Assembly: GCA_038373865.1 (NCBI GenBank)
Contig: JAXGGA010002273.1
Coordinates: 1 to 64,000, forward strand
DNA from: Uloborus plumipes
Lineage: Eukaryota; Arthropoda; Arachnida; Araneae; Uloboridae
Reading direction: 5' to 3'
DNA length: 64,000 bases
The notes beneath the pieces were generated by a model. The model did no database searches. It worked only from the letters and a program-made list of their open reading frames with translations, and was not told the origin of the DNA. A program made the position numbers and the translations under genes. Shown here one piece after another: positions 36,429 to 50,000 of this stretch (the first letter of the stretch is position 1; each line of letters opens with the position of its first letter).

Positions 36429-36612
36429 CAAGGGCGGATCCAACTTCTGGTTTTTTGAATGGGGCCATTACCAGAAAAGACCTAAGTGCAATTTTTAAGC
36501 GCAACTAGGGGTTCTGGAGAGAATGTTTCCAAATAAAAGCCCCCAAAATGCAGCTTCAGCCTGTATTTGGTCAGTTAAATGGGATGGGTCATGATCCCTG
36601 GATCCACGCTTG
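36429..36612. mobile_element. hAT-like MITE, 184 bp
   Basis: Ends CAAGGGCGGATCCA and, inverted, CAAGCGTGGATCCA. Flanks ATAAAACA (36421-36428) and ATAGAACA (36613-36620), one mismatch. Confidence 0.75.
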
Positions 36613-39019
36613 ATAGAACATTTTTCAGACTTCACTATAATGATTTGTAGGTGAAAAATATAAAAAACAAAGATACTTATGAACAATAATATTACTATCT
36701 AAGTATTATTTGACATACAAGAACTTAAAATGATTGATGTCAGCAGCAAAATCATGAAAATATTGCATACAACAAAAATAGTTGGACTCATCATTTAAGA
36801 AAACAATTTGGTCTTAAATGTATGAAATAGATTATTAAAGTAGTGGAAAGTTATGCACAGTTAAACTAATGCATAAATATATAAGACTCCTACATCTGCC
36901 AGCAGATAATCAAGATATTTAAAGCTTATTATGTGAGATTAAGTCTTTCTTTAATGGACAAATGATATAATTATATCAGTAGTTAATGTTTTTAATTCAC
37001 AACAAGCTAGTCTATTTTGCAAAGAAGAGAAAACAATGCATAGTTTAGTAGGAAATTTTACTCTAATTCTTATTTTACAATAAAAAAAAAATCACTAAAG
37101 TTCCTGAGTTTCTTCAGAAGTACCACAAAAGTTGAAAGATTATAACTATTATTGTAAAGAAAAGTAAAACTATTACTAATGTTCTAAAAAGCTCCAAAAT
37201 ACATAAGGAACAAATTAGAGAAAAAATTTCAAAATGTTTTAAGAATTAAAATTTTTCATAATGCAGCAACAAAGACCGAAGAGTCAATTAAACATTTTCC
37301 CGAAGTTGAACTTTTTGACATTGTACCTCAAATACTAAGCTAAAAAATTCAGTTTTAATATAATCAAGGAAGTTATGAAGGCTAAACACAATTAAAGTTA
37401 TCTCCTGTGTAAAAACATGCATGAGTGAAAAAAAAGAAAAAATATGTACAACAAATGCTTTAGGTTTGCATTATTATTGCTATGAAAATTATATTTTTTG
37501 CTTCATAAAAAAAAAAACCAACCTAAAACAGAGCAGCTTTTGGCAAGTTCAATTCCTTATATTTACATTTTCAATTTCAAAATATTCTTTTTTTTGAGAT
37601 TTTGTTTTAATTAACAAATTCCATTAATGAAAGTGTTCATTATAAAGGCCAAACTTCTTATAATGCAAATTAATTTGAAGTTTTTTTATTTTTCCCCCTG
37701 GGACTGTTCAAAAGTCAACAAAAAGGTTTAAAAAAAAATTCAGTGATATTGAGGTGTCGTAGAAAAGATCTTAAACTAATCTGTTCAAATAAGTTAATTT
37801 CTTCAAAAGCAAATGGGCAGTCTGCCTAACCCTCATGCACTTATAACTTACTTTAAAACAATCTTTCAGCTTTAATTTGCTTAATTTATTTGGCTTCATT
37901 TTGTATTAATGCCATTTTTACAATAAAAAACGTTTTTTAAACGTTTTTTAACTTGATTCTCAGAAAAAAGTTGGGAGGGTCAAAAACTTAGATAAAAATA
38001 ATAGCAATCTATATCTGTGGTGAAGGGCGGTGCATCTTTTTTCATGAAGTTGAAATGCAGTTTAAATTAAACTTTTACAGACTCAATTTCAATGAAACAT
38101 TCTCAATAAATCTATAAGCAAATGATAAAAAGATCTAAGCTAACATAAAAATGACTATAAGATGTATAAGAAATTAAATGCTATTCTTGTATAACTAATA
38201 CATCAAAATAGAAAAGAAAATTATCAATCCGTAAGAAAAGATTATTAATGCATATAAAACAATCAAACAAGCACAAATGTCAACAACAAAAGAAAAACAA
38301 TTGTGCATTACAGCATATTAATAGGATTATGTCTTCATAGTATTTTTCTACATATAAAGTTCAATGCAGTTGAGCTTCACTGATATGAATATGGTTCTTG
38401 TGAACATCCTTCAAAAGGAACAAAGTGTTTGAAATGTTTTTCTATTAGAAGGATTTTGGAACTGTTAAGATTGAAAAACATTTCTACGCCTGCGAATAAT
38501 CTAACCTCATATATTCAAACAATAAATGCTAAAGGATTACCATTGTGCAGCATTTCTTATCCTCTTTTCATTTGTGGACTGGTAAATATTTGAAAACAAA
38601 TTAGGAATTGATGAAATGGTGAAGTTAAGGAAACTAAATTTACAATGCATTACATTATTATAACATAGTTAATCATGAGATTTATGCTATGATTTGTTTA
38701 AAATAATTATTCACCGTAACGCTATTGCTATTGTTATACCTAAGAAACAAACTTTTTTTTGGGGGGGGGGGGGGACACAGAATTATGAAATATAATCATA
38801 AAATTAGCAGAAAAATGTCTCATAAAATATAAGTGCTATTATTTTTGAATGTGTGAGCATGTTTTAATCATAGACAGGTAAAAATATTCGAGGACAAGTC
38901 AAATTTTCCCCCATGAACCAGTACCAAACTAGTGGTTGGGAAACCCTATTGTAGTGATATATTAACCAGAATGTTCAGTACATTGCATTACTTTTTAAAA
39001 ATCAAGAAAGATTAAATCA

Positions 39020-39945
39020 GAAATTTACAGATAACAAGAAGTTCTGTCAAGAACTAAACGAGCCTACTTTCCCGTACATCGACATCGGCATTCTAGCATC
39101 TGATCATTATTCTCTTGATTATCTAAGACTAAAAATTATGTCAAACATACCTTTAAAAGCAAAATATACCTCTCTCATCAGATGAAATAGACACATAAAA
39201 AGTAAATAAATGAATAAATAAAGTTTTGTCGCACCTTTTAAAGAATGTAACTGTTACAGTTCTTCCGTAGAAAAATTCCTCAATTGTTTTCAAAAAAAAA
39301 TTAAAAGTACAAAGTACATCAAAACACATTTTATCAAAGAAAGAAAAAAAAAAAAGAAAAAAAAGAAAAAAAAACTCGTCCGTTGATAAAATGTCTCGAA
39401 TTTCACTTTTAATCCGTTGCCAGTTGTTAAATATAAATTAAGAATAAAATGCCCTAGTGAATGAAACATTTTTGTTACAAAAAAAAATCGTCTGTCCAAA
39501 AATAATAATAATAATAATAATAAATTCAATAAAACAAATGAATAAATAAACAAAAAATCGTCTGCACAGTCAGTCATTTTTTTCGGACTGTTTACTCAAA
39601 AGTTATTAGGGGTGACAGCTTGCTTGAGCGGTTCAATGTTGAATGAAAAATTGTTCAAATCGGAAATGTAAATACGGGAATGAAGTATCCTTGAAAAGTT
39701 CTTTCCAACAAAAAAAAGTTTGTTCAAATCGGACTGTTCATTAAAAAGTTAGTATCGCGGGACCGGTTATTTGAACGGCTCAAAGTTGAACCAAAAATTG
39801 TTCAAATCAAAAAATCAAATATGGGAATGAGCTGTACTCGCCGAGATCTTTCCAACAAAAAAAAGTTTGTCCAAATCGGAATGTTCATTCAAAAGTTATT
39901 AGGGGGGACAGACAGACAGACCGACCGACAGACACACAAATTCCC
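39020..39945 (-). repeat. Dispersed repeat, copy B (inverted relative to 1690-2800)
   Basis: Carries the same blocks as copy A on the other strand. At 39580-39920 a unit of about 105-130 bases with 'GTTCAATGTTGAA', 'ATTGTTCAAATC' and 'TTTCCAACAAAAAAAAGTTTG' is repeated about three times, followed by GACAGACAGACAGACC. Confidence 0.6.
39501..39524. repeat. (AAT)n microsatellite
   Basis: About eight AAT triplets inside copy B of the dispersed repeat; copy A has a longer TTA/TTTATT stretch at the matching place. Confidence 0.8.
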
Positions 39946-40009
39946 CATCTCAATACCCTACTTTCAAATTTTTAATTTTTCGATATTCATTTTACCTCTT
40001 TATTTTTTT

Positions 40010-40087
40010 AACTTGGCGATATTTTTTGGACTTGGCGATATTTTTTTTAACTTGGCGATATTTTTTGGACTTGGCGATATTTTTTCG
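40010..40087. repeat. Short tandem array of ACTTGGCGATATTTTTT units
   Basis: Four 18-20 base units alternating two spacers (GG and TTAA types): ACTTGGCGATATTTTTTGG and ACTTGGCGATATTTTTTTT. The TTGGCGAxAT word also occurs in the element at 53441-54167. Confidence 0.85.
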
Positions 40088-41396
40088 ATGCATTAAGCTA
40101 CTTTTAATACTTTTTTCGTCTTTCATTTTTAACGGGAAAGTAGGCTAAAAATACTAATAAATAATAATCTACATCTGTGATGAACATGCAAATAGATTTC
40201 TTTTGTCTGACATAATTTTTTAGTGGCGAAGCAATGCTTTTTCTACTATAAAAAACTGTTTCTAACAGGAGTATTTACTATTATTAAATTATTTAATTTA
40301 TTAAATAACTCAAATGACTGCACATATTAGCTATAGTTAAGAACGAATATTGTTGGAAATACTGGCAGTGACAAACTTTTAAAATTTATTAAAAAAAGAG
40401 GAAGCATATTTGAAATTACCAAGATTGGTATTTTTTTAATCAGTTGTAAAATTTACATAAAAATGTGTTGGCTCAATATGTTGTTTGCACATGGAATAAA
40501 AAAGTACATTAACTTTAGTCGCCTTTTTTCTTTATGCTGCTGTCTTAAAAAAAGAATACATGAAACAAGAGGGGAAGGGGGTCCACTTAGCTCAATACAT
40601 ATATAGATATACTTAAATTTCCAGTAATGACTAGGGCTCATCGAAGATTAACAAGAGAAAAAACATTTGATTAAACAATTAATAAAATATACTAAGTATG
40701 AATATGACGCAGCATGGCATCCACAAGAGAAGGAAGAATACATGAAAGGGCATTTGTCCTCTATAAGTTCTAAAAAGTACGTTTTACACAGAAAAAAAAA
40801 AAAAAAAAACTACATAAGTTTGCGAAGGAAAATTAAAGATATTCAATAATTATTGCGAAGGAAAATTAAAGTTACTAAATTATTATTTATATATTTTTTT
40901 TTAACATAGGCTCACAGATTATAAGAAAAGTAAAGACTTGATTAGTTCTTAAAAAAAAAACTTCTTCCTCCTCTTGTTGAAAATTACTTATAGATACCCA
41001 TGTGAGGCAGTAATATTAGAAAACATATGTGTCTTTTTAAACAATGAGAAATGAGGTATTTTCAAATAAGAGTAAAAATTAACAGTAAGAAAATACATCT
41101 TTTTATAATGCTCCAGATTTAAAAACAAACTTGTTGACTATAATTTAAAATGAGTAATATATGGTAATTTCCAGAAGAAATGTAGAGACAACAGCCTAGT
41201 TTCATATTTAACAAACAATTTACAAGTACTTTCTTTATAATTTTTCAAACACAGTAAACGATGAATTTTATAATAATAAAGCTTACTCATCAACTTGAAA
41301 AAACCTTAATGCATAAATATTTATTATATTTCAATAATATATATGTAAATCAGTCTCATAAATTTTACTAACTGAATGCTAGTAGTAAGGAGAGAG

Positions 41397-41470
41397 ACCC
41401 TGATAGGAGGTTACTCCCAAAAAAATTCTTATTCAGCAAATTTTCTGGACAAAATGATGACTTTATTTCT
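41397..41470. repeat. Fragment of the CAGGGGC MITE family
   Basis: CCCTGATAGGAGGTTACTCCC and a following TTCAGCAAATTTT resemble, inverted, the right end of the elements at 11583 and 32024. Strongly diverged and without the other end. Confidence 0.35.
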
Positions 41471-41472
41471 TA

Positions 41473-41746
41473 CAGTGTTAGAAATAAGCAGTCGTTAGTC
41501 GTATTCAGAGACCAAACATTTTAATTTGACACCTAGATTTCTAACTCCAGGCACCAAATTTGGCACCTAAAGTTTTTGATCACTTACAACTTTTCCATCC
41601 CTATTCATGGTGATTAAGATTTGTCACTGACTAGAAGAATAAATTTTCAAAAGGAATTTTAAAATGTAATAAATTTGTCTTTATTTTTTAGTTTTCTTAA
41701 GTATATTGTATGGATTTTTAAAAATTTCATGCTAACAATATGTAGC
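41473..41746. mobile_element. hAT-like element copy (TGTTAGAAATAAGC family), internally shortened
   Basis: Left end CAGTGTTAGAAATAAGC; flanks ATTTCTTA (41465-41472) and ATTTCTCA (41747-41754), one mismatch. Shares GACACCTAGATTT and AGGCACCAAATTTGGCACC words with the other copies. The right end is poorly conserved. Confidence 0.5.
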
Positions 41747-42316
41747 ATTTCTCAGAGGTGTGACCCAAGTATGATGAAAAATACTGAAATTGCACAGTTA
41801 CGAGAACAAAGACAGCATTGTTAGTACTATGCACTACACCTGATAGCTTACCCATGGGTAATTATCTCTAAATTGCCAATTACTTCAATTAGATGTGTAA
41901 AGTTAACTGGTACATGTTTAATTTAGACTGTAATGCCCCTTCTTTCTTTCTGCATACAGTATTTTGTTTTCTCAAAAATTACTGAATTCAGTAAAAATAC
42001 TGTAACATCAATGCAGTTCTGGGCACTGACTGGGCACGGGTTGTAAGTTCAATTTTCAAAACATTTTGCCCTCTAAGCTTTATAGCATTATTTACTTTTT
42101 TATTATCACTATTTTTAAAAATTGCAAAAAAAACCTTCTTTGTCACAGCTTAAAAAGCTTTTTTCAGTAAGATATATAGTTCTAACTGACATGATTGTCA
42201 AACCTTTCAAGGTTGAAAAGAATCACAAATAAGCTACTAAATAAAAGGAAGTGATTAGCAAATATTTAAGAGAACTAAAATATTTAACCTTTTTTCAGTT
42301 TTTTATCGTTATATAT

Positions 42317-42322
42317 TTTATT
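42317..42322 (-). promoter_or_regulatory. SNRK: Candidate SNRK polyadenylation signal AATAAA
   Basis: Plus-strand TTTATT here is AATAAA on the minus strand, about 340 nt beyond the SNRK stop codon. Others occur further on, so this is only the nearest clear candidate. Confidence 0.3.
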
Positions 42323-42660
42323 CAAAAGGTATGTCACAATACTGGAATATCCGAAAAATTACTTCCTATGGTAAATTTCAATCAGTTTTGAATTCCATAA
42401 GATAAAATTTACTTGACATGGTATTTCTTCTGGAAATTACATTCATTAATTAAATCACATTCGTACAATACAAACCTTCTGCTTCGCAAGAATTTAACCT
42501 ATTTTGAGCTTTTTTAATGTTCATTGGCCGTATAAGACATTTTACATAACAAAAGGACAGTTTGCTCGACTGTAATGGAAGACTCCATTTAACAGACAAA
42601 CAGATAGGGTGCCTTCTTAAAAAAGTGAATTTGTTTTCTACTTAACAAGATAAACCTCTG

Positions 42661-44072
42661 TTAACACAACATGCAACATTTGGAAGCTAATTTCATATCA
42701 ACAACAGCTTGCTGGCTACCCCTACTTTTGCCACTTCCAGTTAAATCCTTCTTCCTGTCATTTTTCCTCCAGCCATTCTGATTGATATCCAGCCTTTGCC
42801 TGTTCATGGAACGACTCCCAGATCCAACCAGCCGTCCGAGAGTCGACACACGGCCATTCTTATCTGAAATTTTGTCTGGATTGGAAGCATGTAAACTTCC
42901 TTTGAGATTCAATTTATGCCTCTGCAGAGAGCTAAGGCCACTGTTCAAACTTAAACTGTTACCAATTGATGACGCATATCTGTTGAATGTACTATCTACA
43001 GAAGATTTTGGTGGTGTTTCTTCTGAGACATCATCAGATGCCACTTGAGGAATTTCTGTAAGCGAGATGCTATCAGCTCTAAGAATTATAGATTTATCTG
43101 GAGACACATAATGCACAGTATCTGAAGAAAGATCCCCACAACTCATTGAATTAGTTAATCGTGGTTGATCATCAGACAAAAAGTCTAAGCTGTCTGTGCT
43201 CTCTGTAGAAAAAACAGAATGTCTAAAAGGTGATTTTTTATTCTGTTTATTTTTACTTTCACTCTCGCATGTTTTAAACTCATCCTTAGAAATATAACTA
43301 GTTTTTTGATACAAAAATTTTGTTTCCTTATCACACATCATCACTTTACCATCTTCACCTGGAAAGCTATTCATTTCATCATTCTCAAACTGATTTGTGT
43401 CAAAATTAGAAGATTTATCAGGAATATGATGTTGTTCCATCATCTTTAAAATAACACGAGACTGCAATTTTCCCACATATTTCTTTCTTGCAGCAAATTT
43501 AGTGGGAGAATTATCCCTTTCTTCATTTACTTCATTTAACGGTAATTGAGGTGAACTCTGCACAGAATGCAGCCTGCGATTATGGCCAACATTCTTTCGA
43601 CGTGAATTAATATCTAAGCATGCAATAGTTACTTTAGCACTTTTATTCTCAACAAGAGGAAGAGTATTGGTATAGTTTGGTACAGGAAGAGAAAAGGATG
43701 GCCTTGGAGATGAAACTTTATCTTCTGATATATTACATGGACTTGTATTCTCACATCCATCTTCTTCTAATTTTGCAAGTTGTTCCCTTAAAGTTTTAGT
43801 CTCATTGGAAGGGGATTTGGCAGGAGAAGATGCACTGCTTGCAACGCTGGACACATCATCTTCTTCTCTAACAATGCTGCATTTTCTTTGAAGTGGTACA
43901 TTTGGGGGCTGTTGCACATACTTCGGTTGAAAAGCGAGGCACATCAGCCAATCCAAATCGAGGAGTAAAATCATGAACTTGAAGGGATTTGGACGGGAGA
44001 CAAGGAGAAAGTAATCCTTCGACGGATGTGTTTGGCTTTTCTTGAGCAGGGGATGGCACAGCTGAAGATACA
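42661..44072 (-). CDS. SNRK: SNRK exon 5 (disordered tail, frameshifted)
   Basis: 1412 nt from a TTTCAG acceptor to TAA at 42661-42663. The frame entering the exon ([20 protein letters not shown]) stops at TTG-TTA-less 'KKMQHC', while the frame leaving it ([20 protein letters not shown] ... CCMLC) stays open 410+ codons. The frames switch around the A4 run at 43930-43933 (T4 on the coding strand); one T fewer joins them as [10 protein letters not shown]. Either an assembly error, a polymorphism or a real null allele. The tail is Ser/Asn-rich with SxxSxxS clusters and little homology. Confidence 0.85.
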
Positions 44073-47000
44073 CTGAAACATGAAAGAGGCAAAAAAATGA
44101 TTGTTCTGCTAAATTCTGATTAATTAATATTAATTAATATATAACAATGTAGCTGCAAAGAGAAAATTGGTTTACAATTATGCAAGCATTAATTTAAAAA
44201 AAAAAATCAATCCTTGCCTTAAACTGTAAGACATCAAAATTTATTATTGTCTACAAATTTGGATGCAGAAGAATTGAAATTTTAAGCATTAGGCTGAGCA
44301 AATGCGTTACAGTCAAGAAAACAAATAACTTTGGAGCTTTTGCTAAAATACCTCTTATAGTCAGTGGGGTGAAATTCAGAAAGGTGCAAGTTCATAAAAC
44401 TATATACTCTATTCTACACAAAGGTATAAAAATATTTAAGAAAAATTAAACTTCATTAAAATATATTAGTTCAAAAACAAATGAAATATTAAACTAAGTA
44501 TGTTTGTTTAAAATTTAACAATTTTTCGAAAGCAAACTATAACCAACAAAATAATAACTATTAAAAAAGAAAAAGAAAAAAAACGTAAGGGCAATTTCAC
44601 GATTATGGATGCAACAACCAAACTTTAACCACACATAGTTACAATTTTGTTTGAAAAAAAAAATCTACATTTTTTTCCCTCTTGTATAATTGGATGATAT
44701 TTATGCAATCCTAATTTTGATGCCACTTTCTTCATTACAAAATAGAACAAAAATGTTTGAAGGTAGATTGTTACATTCGTAACAGTGGAATTGTTTAAGA
44801 ATAAGTTGATTAAAAATGTTAAAGTAAGTAAAACTGCACAAAAGATTGAAATAGCAAATACTGCATACAATTCAAGCAAAATACAGAAAAATAAACAAAT
44901 TGGGCAGTGTTATTAAAGGTAAAATCAAGTGAAAGTTAAATCAGAAGCTTTCCTAGGTTTGGGCAGGAGGATGCTGTGCCATGCCTGCCCATTGATTCCT
45001 GAAACACTCAATTTGTGCCATTTTGTTAGTGAAACAGGGACATTCTAACCTTCTTGTTCATTAACTCGCACCCTTTTTACTTTGGACAAAGACTTGTTTT
45101 TTTAGTAATTTCCCATTTAGATGTTATCCCCTACTCTTAACTTGGATTGTCATTGAGCTGACTATGAAAACTTCATGCCTTCCATTACCTGCTATTCCAC
45201 AGAATAAACAAAACCCTGAAGGTTGAAAGGACTACACAATTATCTTTCACTGACTCCCCACTTTGAGGACAACAAACAAACATGTGCTTTCATTTGCAAG
45301 AAATGCATGACACGTCCGTACAACAGTGACAGGAATAATATAGCATAGACATTATTTGAAAACTACCGCCTTTCTTTCACGAAGGATTTTCCCAGAATCA
45401 TATCCTTCCATTCCTATAAATCTCATTTTCCCCCCATAGGAGACTTCAAGAGCTATTTTTTATTTTAATGAGAGCTTTTAGAGACTTTTGCTCTTACTCT
45501 AATGGGGACATTTTTAAAGACTTATGCTCAGACAAGTTTCAAAACTGTTATTCTGAAACTAAAGAGGATTTTTACTAGGACTATTGATATTATATGATTA
45601 GGCATTGTTGACGGATTTTCATGACTTGTTGTCCCCTTTTTAATGAGATTCTTAGGATGTTTTGATTAGGATTTTTAGGGACTCTTTTCCTTATTCTAAC
45701 GAAGCTTTTTAAGCACTGTTGTGATATTACTCAGGAACTGGCTTCATTTTAATGTGAAGATATGACAACTTATGAGAATAACTCGATACCACATTTGAAG
45801 TTCTATAATGCTGCTACTATCATCAGATATAACCAGTGCTGTAGTTGAGCGGAAAAGCTGGAGGCTGCCATCCTCTGAAATATTTGGCTTTTTAATGTAA
45901 AATATGCAAATCAAAAACACATTGGTTTCAAGCCAACCTTTTCTTTTGGCAAGTCACAAATATCCTAAAATGAGTCCCCCCCCCCCCCCCAACTTCAGCA
46001 CTGAATAAAACACAAACAATTCACACACTATTATTAAAAAAAAGTACATAAATAATAAAATAATTAAAAGACGAATATTTTGGACATAATTTGTTCAAAT
46101 ATTTCTGCACATTTTTTGTTTAAATACACAAATCAGTAAAAAATAATCAGAGTTAATTTTCCTCAGAAGTCTAGCACTTATGACTCAAATTTTTTCATTC
46201 ATTTTATTTCTTTATTGCTACTAATCAGTTTACGTTATCAAACTACCCTGGTACTGCAAAGAGTACATTAAAAGCATTTATTATTTAGATGAAAGTAATT
46301 GATAATTAATACAGACCTTGGGGTAAGGGCCACAGGTGAAAGATCAGCTCTTGAAATACGGCTATTGATCATTTGAGCTCTTTCTTGCCGTTGTGCACGC
46401 AGCTTCCGTTCAGCCAGCAGGAAATAGGTAGCCGTAATGTGATTATATTCATTTTTATCAAGGGCCCTTAAAAGATAAGAGAGTGAGAAAATATTAGTGA
46501 ATGTAACATATCTCAATTTAAAATGTAGTACAAGAAAGGACATACAAATGCACCACAGAAAAATCTTCATCGAAATGACAATAAATAAAAGAGTACTAAT
46601 AAATAAAGAGACCAAGAGCAAAAAAAATGTATAATGCTTAGAAAGTAATATTAAACAAAATTTGAAAAGTTATCCAAGAATTAATAACTCAATTTTAACT
46701 AGTAAGTATGAAAGTAAATCAAACAAAAGCTACACCTTCTTAATGCATCAACAAACTTCTTTTTATAATTCAAAATGATAAAATGTAATTGTACATCAAG
46801 CATTTCTAGACATAGCATGAGACTTAAATAAGTATGAAATTGAAAACAGCATTATTAAATTGAAATGAGTTTAAAATTTTATATTTTGAAAAAAATTAAC
46901 TTGATTTAATGAAACTATAGAGGGGCAAAATTACACAATTTATCTCCAATGTCTGGTTGGTCTTATGCTATGTACTTATTAAAAACATTTGCTGATAATT

Positions 47001-50000
47001 TGAAATTAATATGAGGGAGCATTAGTTACTTCATTTTTTATGAGATAATATCAGCAGTATATGGAAAATTTTCGAAGCAATTTTGCCTATTTTTAGCAGA
47101 CTTCTAAAAAGGGGTGATTGTCAGCTCATACCTTATATTTCATTAATTTTGATACATAACAATGAAAGAGAACTTAACTTCATTTATTAAATTTATTAAT
47201 CTGATTAATAGACATTAAAATAACAATTGATGCTCCAAAAAATTGTTTCGCCATAATTAAAATGAAAATTAATTACTCCATTATTTCTTCTTTTGATGCA
47301 ATATTTCCATTCACCATCTTTTGTACAATATGAGTATGATCCTCTTCCGAAAGGTGCTCTCGAGATATGAGGGGTAAATGATCAGCTGGTTGAATGACAT
47401 CCCCACTGTTCAACCATGGGTCATTTGCAATTTGTTCGAGAGAAAACCGCTTTTCTGGATCACGAATCAACATTTCACCTATGAGCCTATAAAAAAAGTA
47501 AATTATTTATTTTTCCCAAAAAAAAAAAAAAAATCATTAAAAATTCAAACAGAGGTGTCTATTGAAAGGCTTGTATAAGTTTTTAAAGATTTCAAAGCTC
47601 AACTTTTGTACTATTTTAATAATAGTCATTTTTTGCAGATAAAAATCAATGATGTAACTATAAAGGAATAAAGGTCACCATTTCAAACTGTATTAAGAAA
47701 ATTAGAGAGATAATTTCTATCGGATAACAATAATTCTCTTTACAGTACATTTTACAGCTTGTCTAGAAAACTCAAGAAAAAAGTTCTCTTAAAATCATGA
47801 AAAATTTTATTTACCCATAAAATCTTAATGAAAATAATAAGTTTCACATGATCATAATATAAAAAGACCTGAAGTGAACATCTTACTTCCTTATAGTAAT
47901 GAAACGATTACACATTTTAATAACCACAATATAACTTCAGTTAGCGAATTTTTTTTATCAATTTAAAGCTTTATAACAGTATACACCACTCAGGAGAAAG
48001 GTAAAGGTAATAAAAGTTGTGGCATTTCTGTGACAGCAGCACATGCCAATTCAATAATTGGCATTGAAAAAGGACAGTTAGACATCATACTGTACAGGTT
48101 CTACACTAGTAGCGTACATGGATTTAGGTGCGGTTCCTCTCCACGCAAGATTTGTAAGTGCATTATCTAGTTTGAAAATTATTACTAATCTCTCTAATTA
48201 GTTTGCATTTACCATTTAGTTTTTGTATTTCTTTGGTGGAAAATTTCAAATGCTACGAAATTATTACAAAAAATGGAGTTGATGTTTCATTGTTTTGCAC
48301 TTTAAATATTAAGCAGAAACTAATTACTTTTATGTTACTTGATTAGAAAACAAAGTTTTTAATAGTTCATTATTATTATTGCTGTTATTATTGACAGCTC
48401 AAAAATCTTAATTATAAATTAATAAATATAGGCTGAACATTGTTTTCCCATCAAAGCATTTATGAAAGTTTACAATGCTTAAATATGTACAATAAAGGAT
48501 AATAATTATTTTTGGTTTCTTCAAATTGTTGTTGGTTCCCCAAATGTAAGAGATTTAATTTTTGTTGGAAAATAGAAGAGCCTGTAGTTTATGTAACAAA
48601 AATAAAAGAAAAATTGTTCCCTAATTTCTCGAGAATTTCCTTAAAATTAACCTTTTGGATCCGGGCTGTTCATATAGAAATTTTTCTTTCGACCCAGGTA
48701 GTACGACAGTTGAACCACAGATTTCTTTTCCATTGAAAAGATAAGGTATAAACTGTCGTACCAGACGTATGAAACCTTGAAAAAATCCCCGGCTCCAAAG
48801 GGTTCGAGTGAAAATTTCAACCCCGTCCTCTAAAGAAAAAATACTTATGGTACAACATGTGTACCGCCCGGTTCCTAAAGGTTAAAGTTTGCAAATGCTG
48901 CCCTTTTTTTGAATGCTCAGTGGCGGACAAAAAGGGACAATGGGGTTAATGCAAGACCCTTTCCTAAAAAGGTCTTGCATTAACATCAATCTCATGAGGA
49001 AGAAAATCAGTTAGCATTGCCATTCCAGAGATTGTCCTAAAAATAGTAAAGAGCAAGGCACTTGTCTCCAAACACGAAGTTCTGAAGAAGAAAGAAAAAC
49101 TCCTTCAAAATTATTTTAGAAAATTAGCAATTGGGTCATTCCACGTCAAATCAACCACAAAAATGGGATTTTAACACCTACCATCTCGGATTTTGATGAA
49201 ACTTGGTATACTTCCTTCCTTTGTGGTCATAAGCAACCCCCTAATTTTTTTTCTTTCTATCTCGATGCATTTTGATTTTATAGCCTGTCGAAATTTTGCG
49301 ATTTTACATTTTTTGTCATTTTCGAGACACGTAAACTGAGCTGATGTTGTTTATGAAAAAAAATTGTACCTGGGTAACTTATGGTTTAATCTTTTTTAAT
49401 TTTTTTACAGAAAATGTGAAGACTTTGAGCATGTAAATAAAAAATATTACAATAGTCTTAGTCTATATGAATTTTTTTAAAAAATTTCAAAATTGAAAAT
49501 TTTGAACTTTTTTTGTCAAAAAAAGGCTTTGTCAAAATTTTAAATTTCAACATGAGGGTCGTCTTTAAAAAATAAAATTTTTTTAACATGATCATGGATA
49601 TGTACTCTAATTTATCCCATCAAATTTTTTTGGGGGTATTTTAGGGATTCAACCCCCCTCCCCCCTCTTATTCTAGAAAAGAAAAACGTAAAACATCACA
49701 CAAACAAGCTCTTCCTCCTATTTAAAAACAGAATTGTCATCAACTAACACACAAATTTAAACATGAAGTATGTTGAATATTCAACTCAAACTTTAAAAAT
49801 TAAAATTAAAGATTTTTTTTCAGTTGAAATAGTTTAAATTGGAGACATTCTGGAAATAAGATGTCATGAAATTTAATACTTGCATACAACAATTGACTCA
49901 TACAGATTACTAGATTGTAGTGAAGACAACTTAAAAATTAAAAGTTTAGCTTGACACTAAACCACTGATTATGCTATTTTCTGGACCCCTTCTCCCCATC

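Larger units (their letters stand above)
31440..42660. other. 11 kb spacer between ZDHHC (5' end) and SNRK (3' end)
   Basis: Probably holds the ZDHHC 5' UTR and promoter and the SNRK 3' UTR. Apart from listed repeats it is AT-rich with poly-A/T and poly-G runs (38755-38775). No exon or RNA gene could be supported. Confidence 0.5.

Noticed and set aside
43895..43945. A very short intron in SNRK exon 5 (GT...AG) joining the two frames
   Set aside because: The only GT-AG segment of the right length class is 13 bases, far below any splicing minimum; longer choices give the wrong phase.
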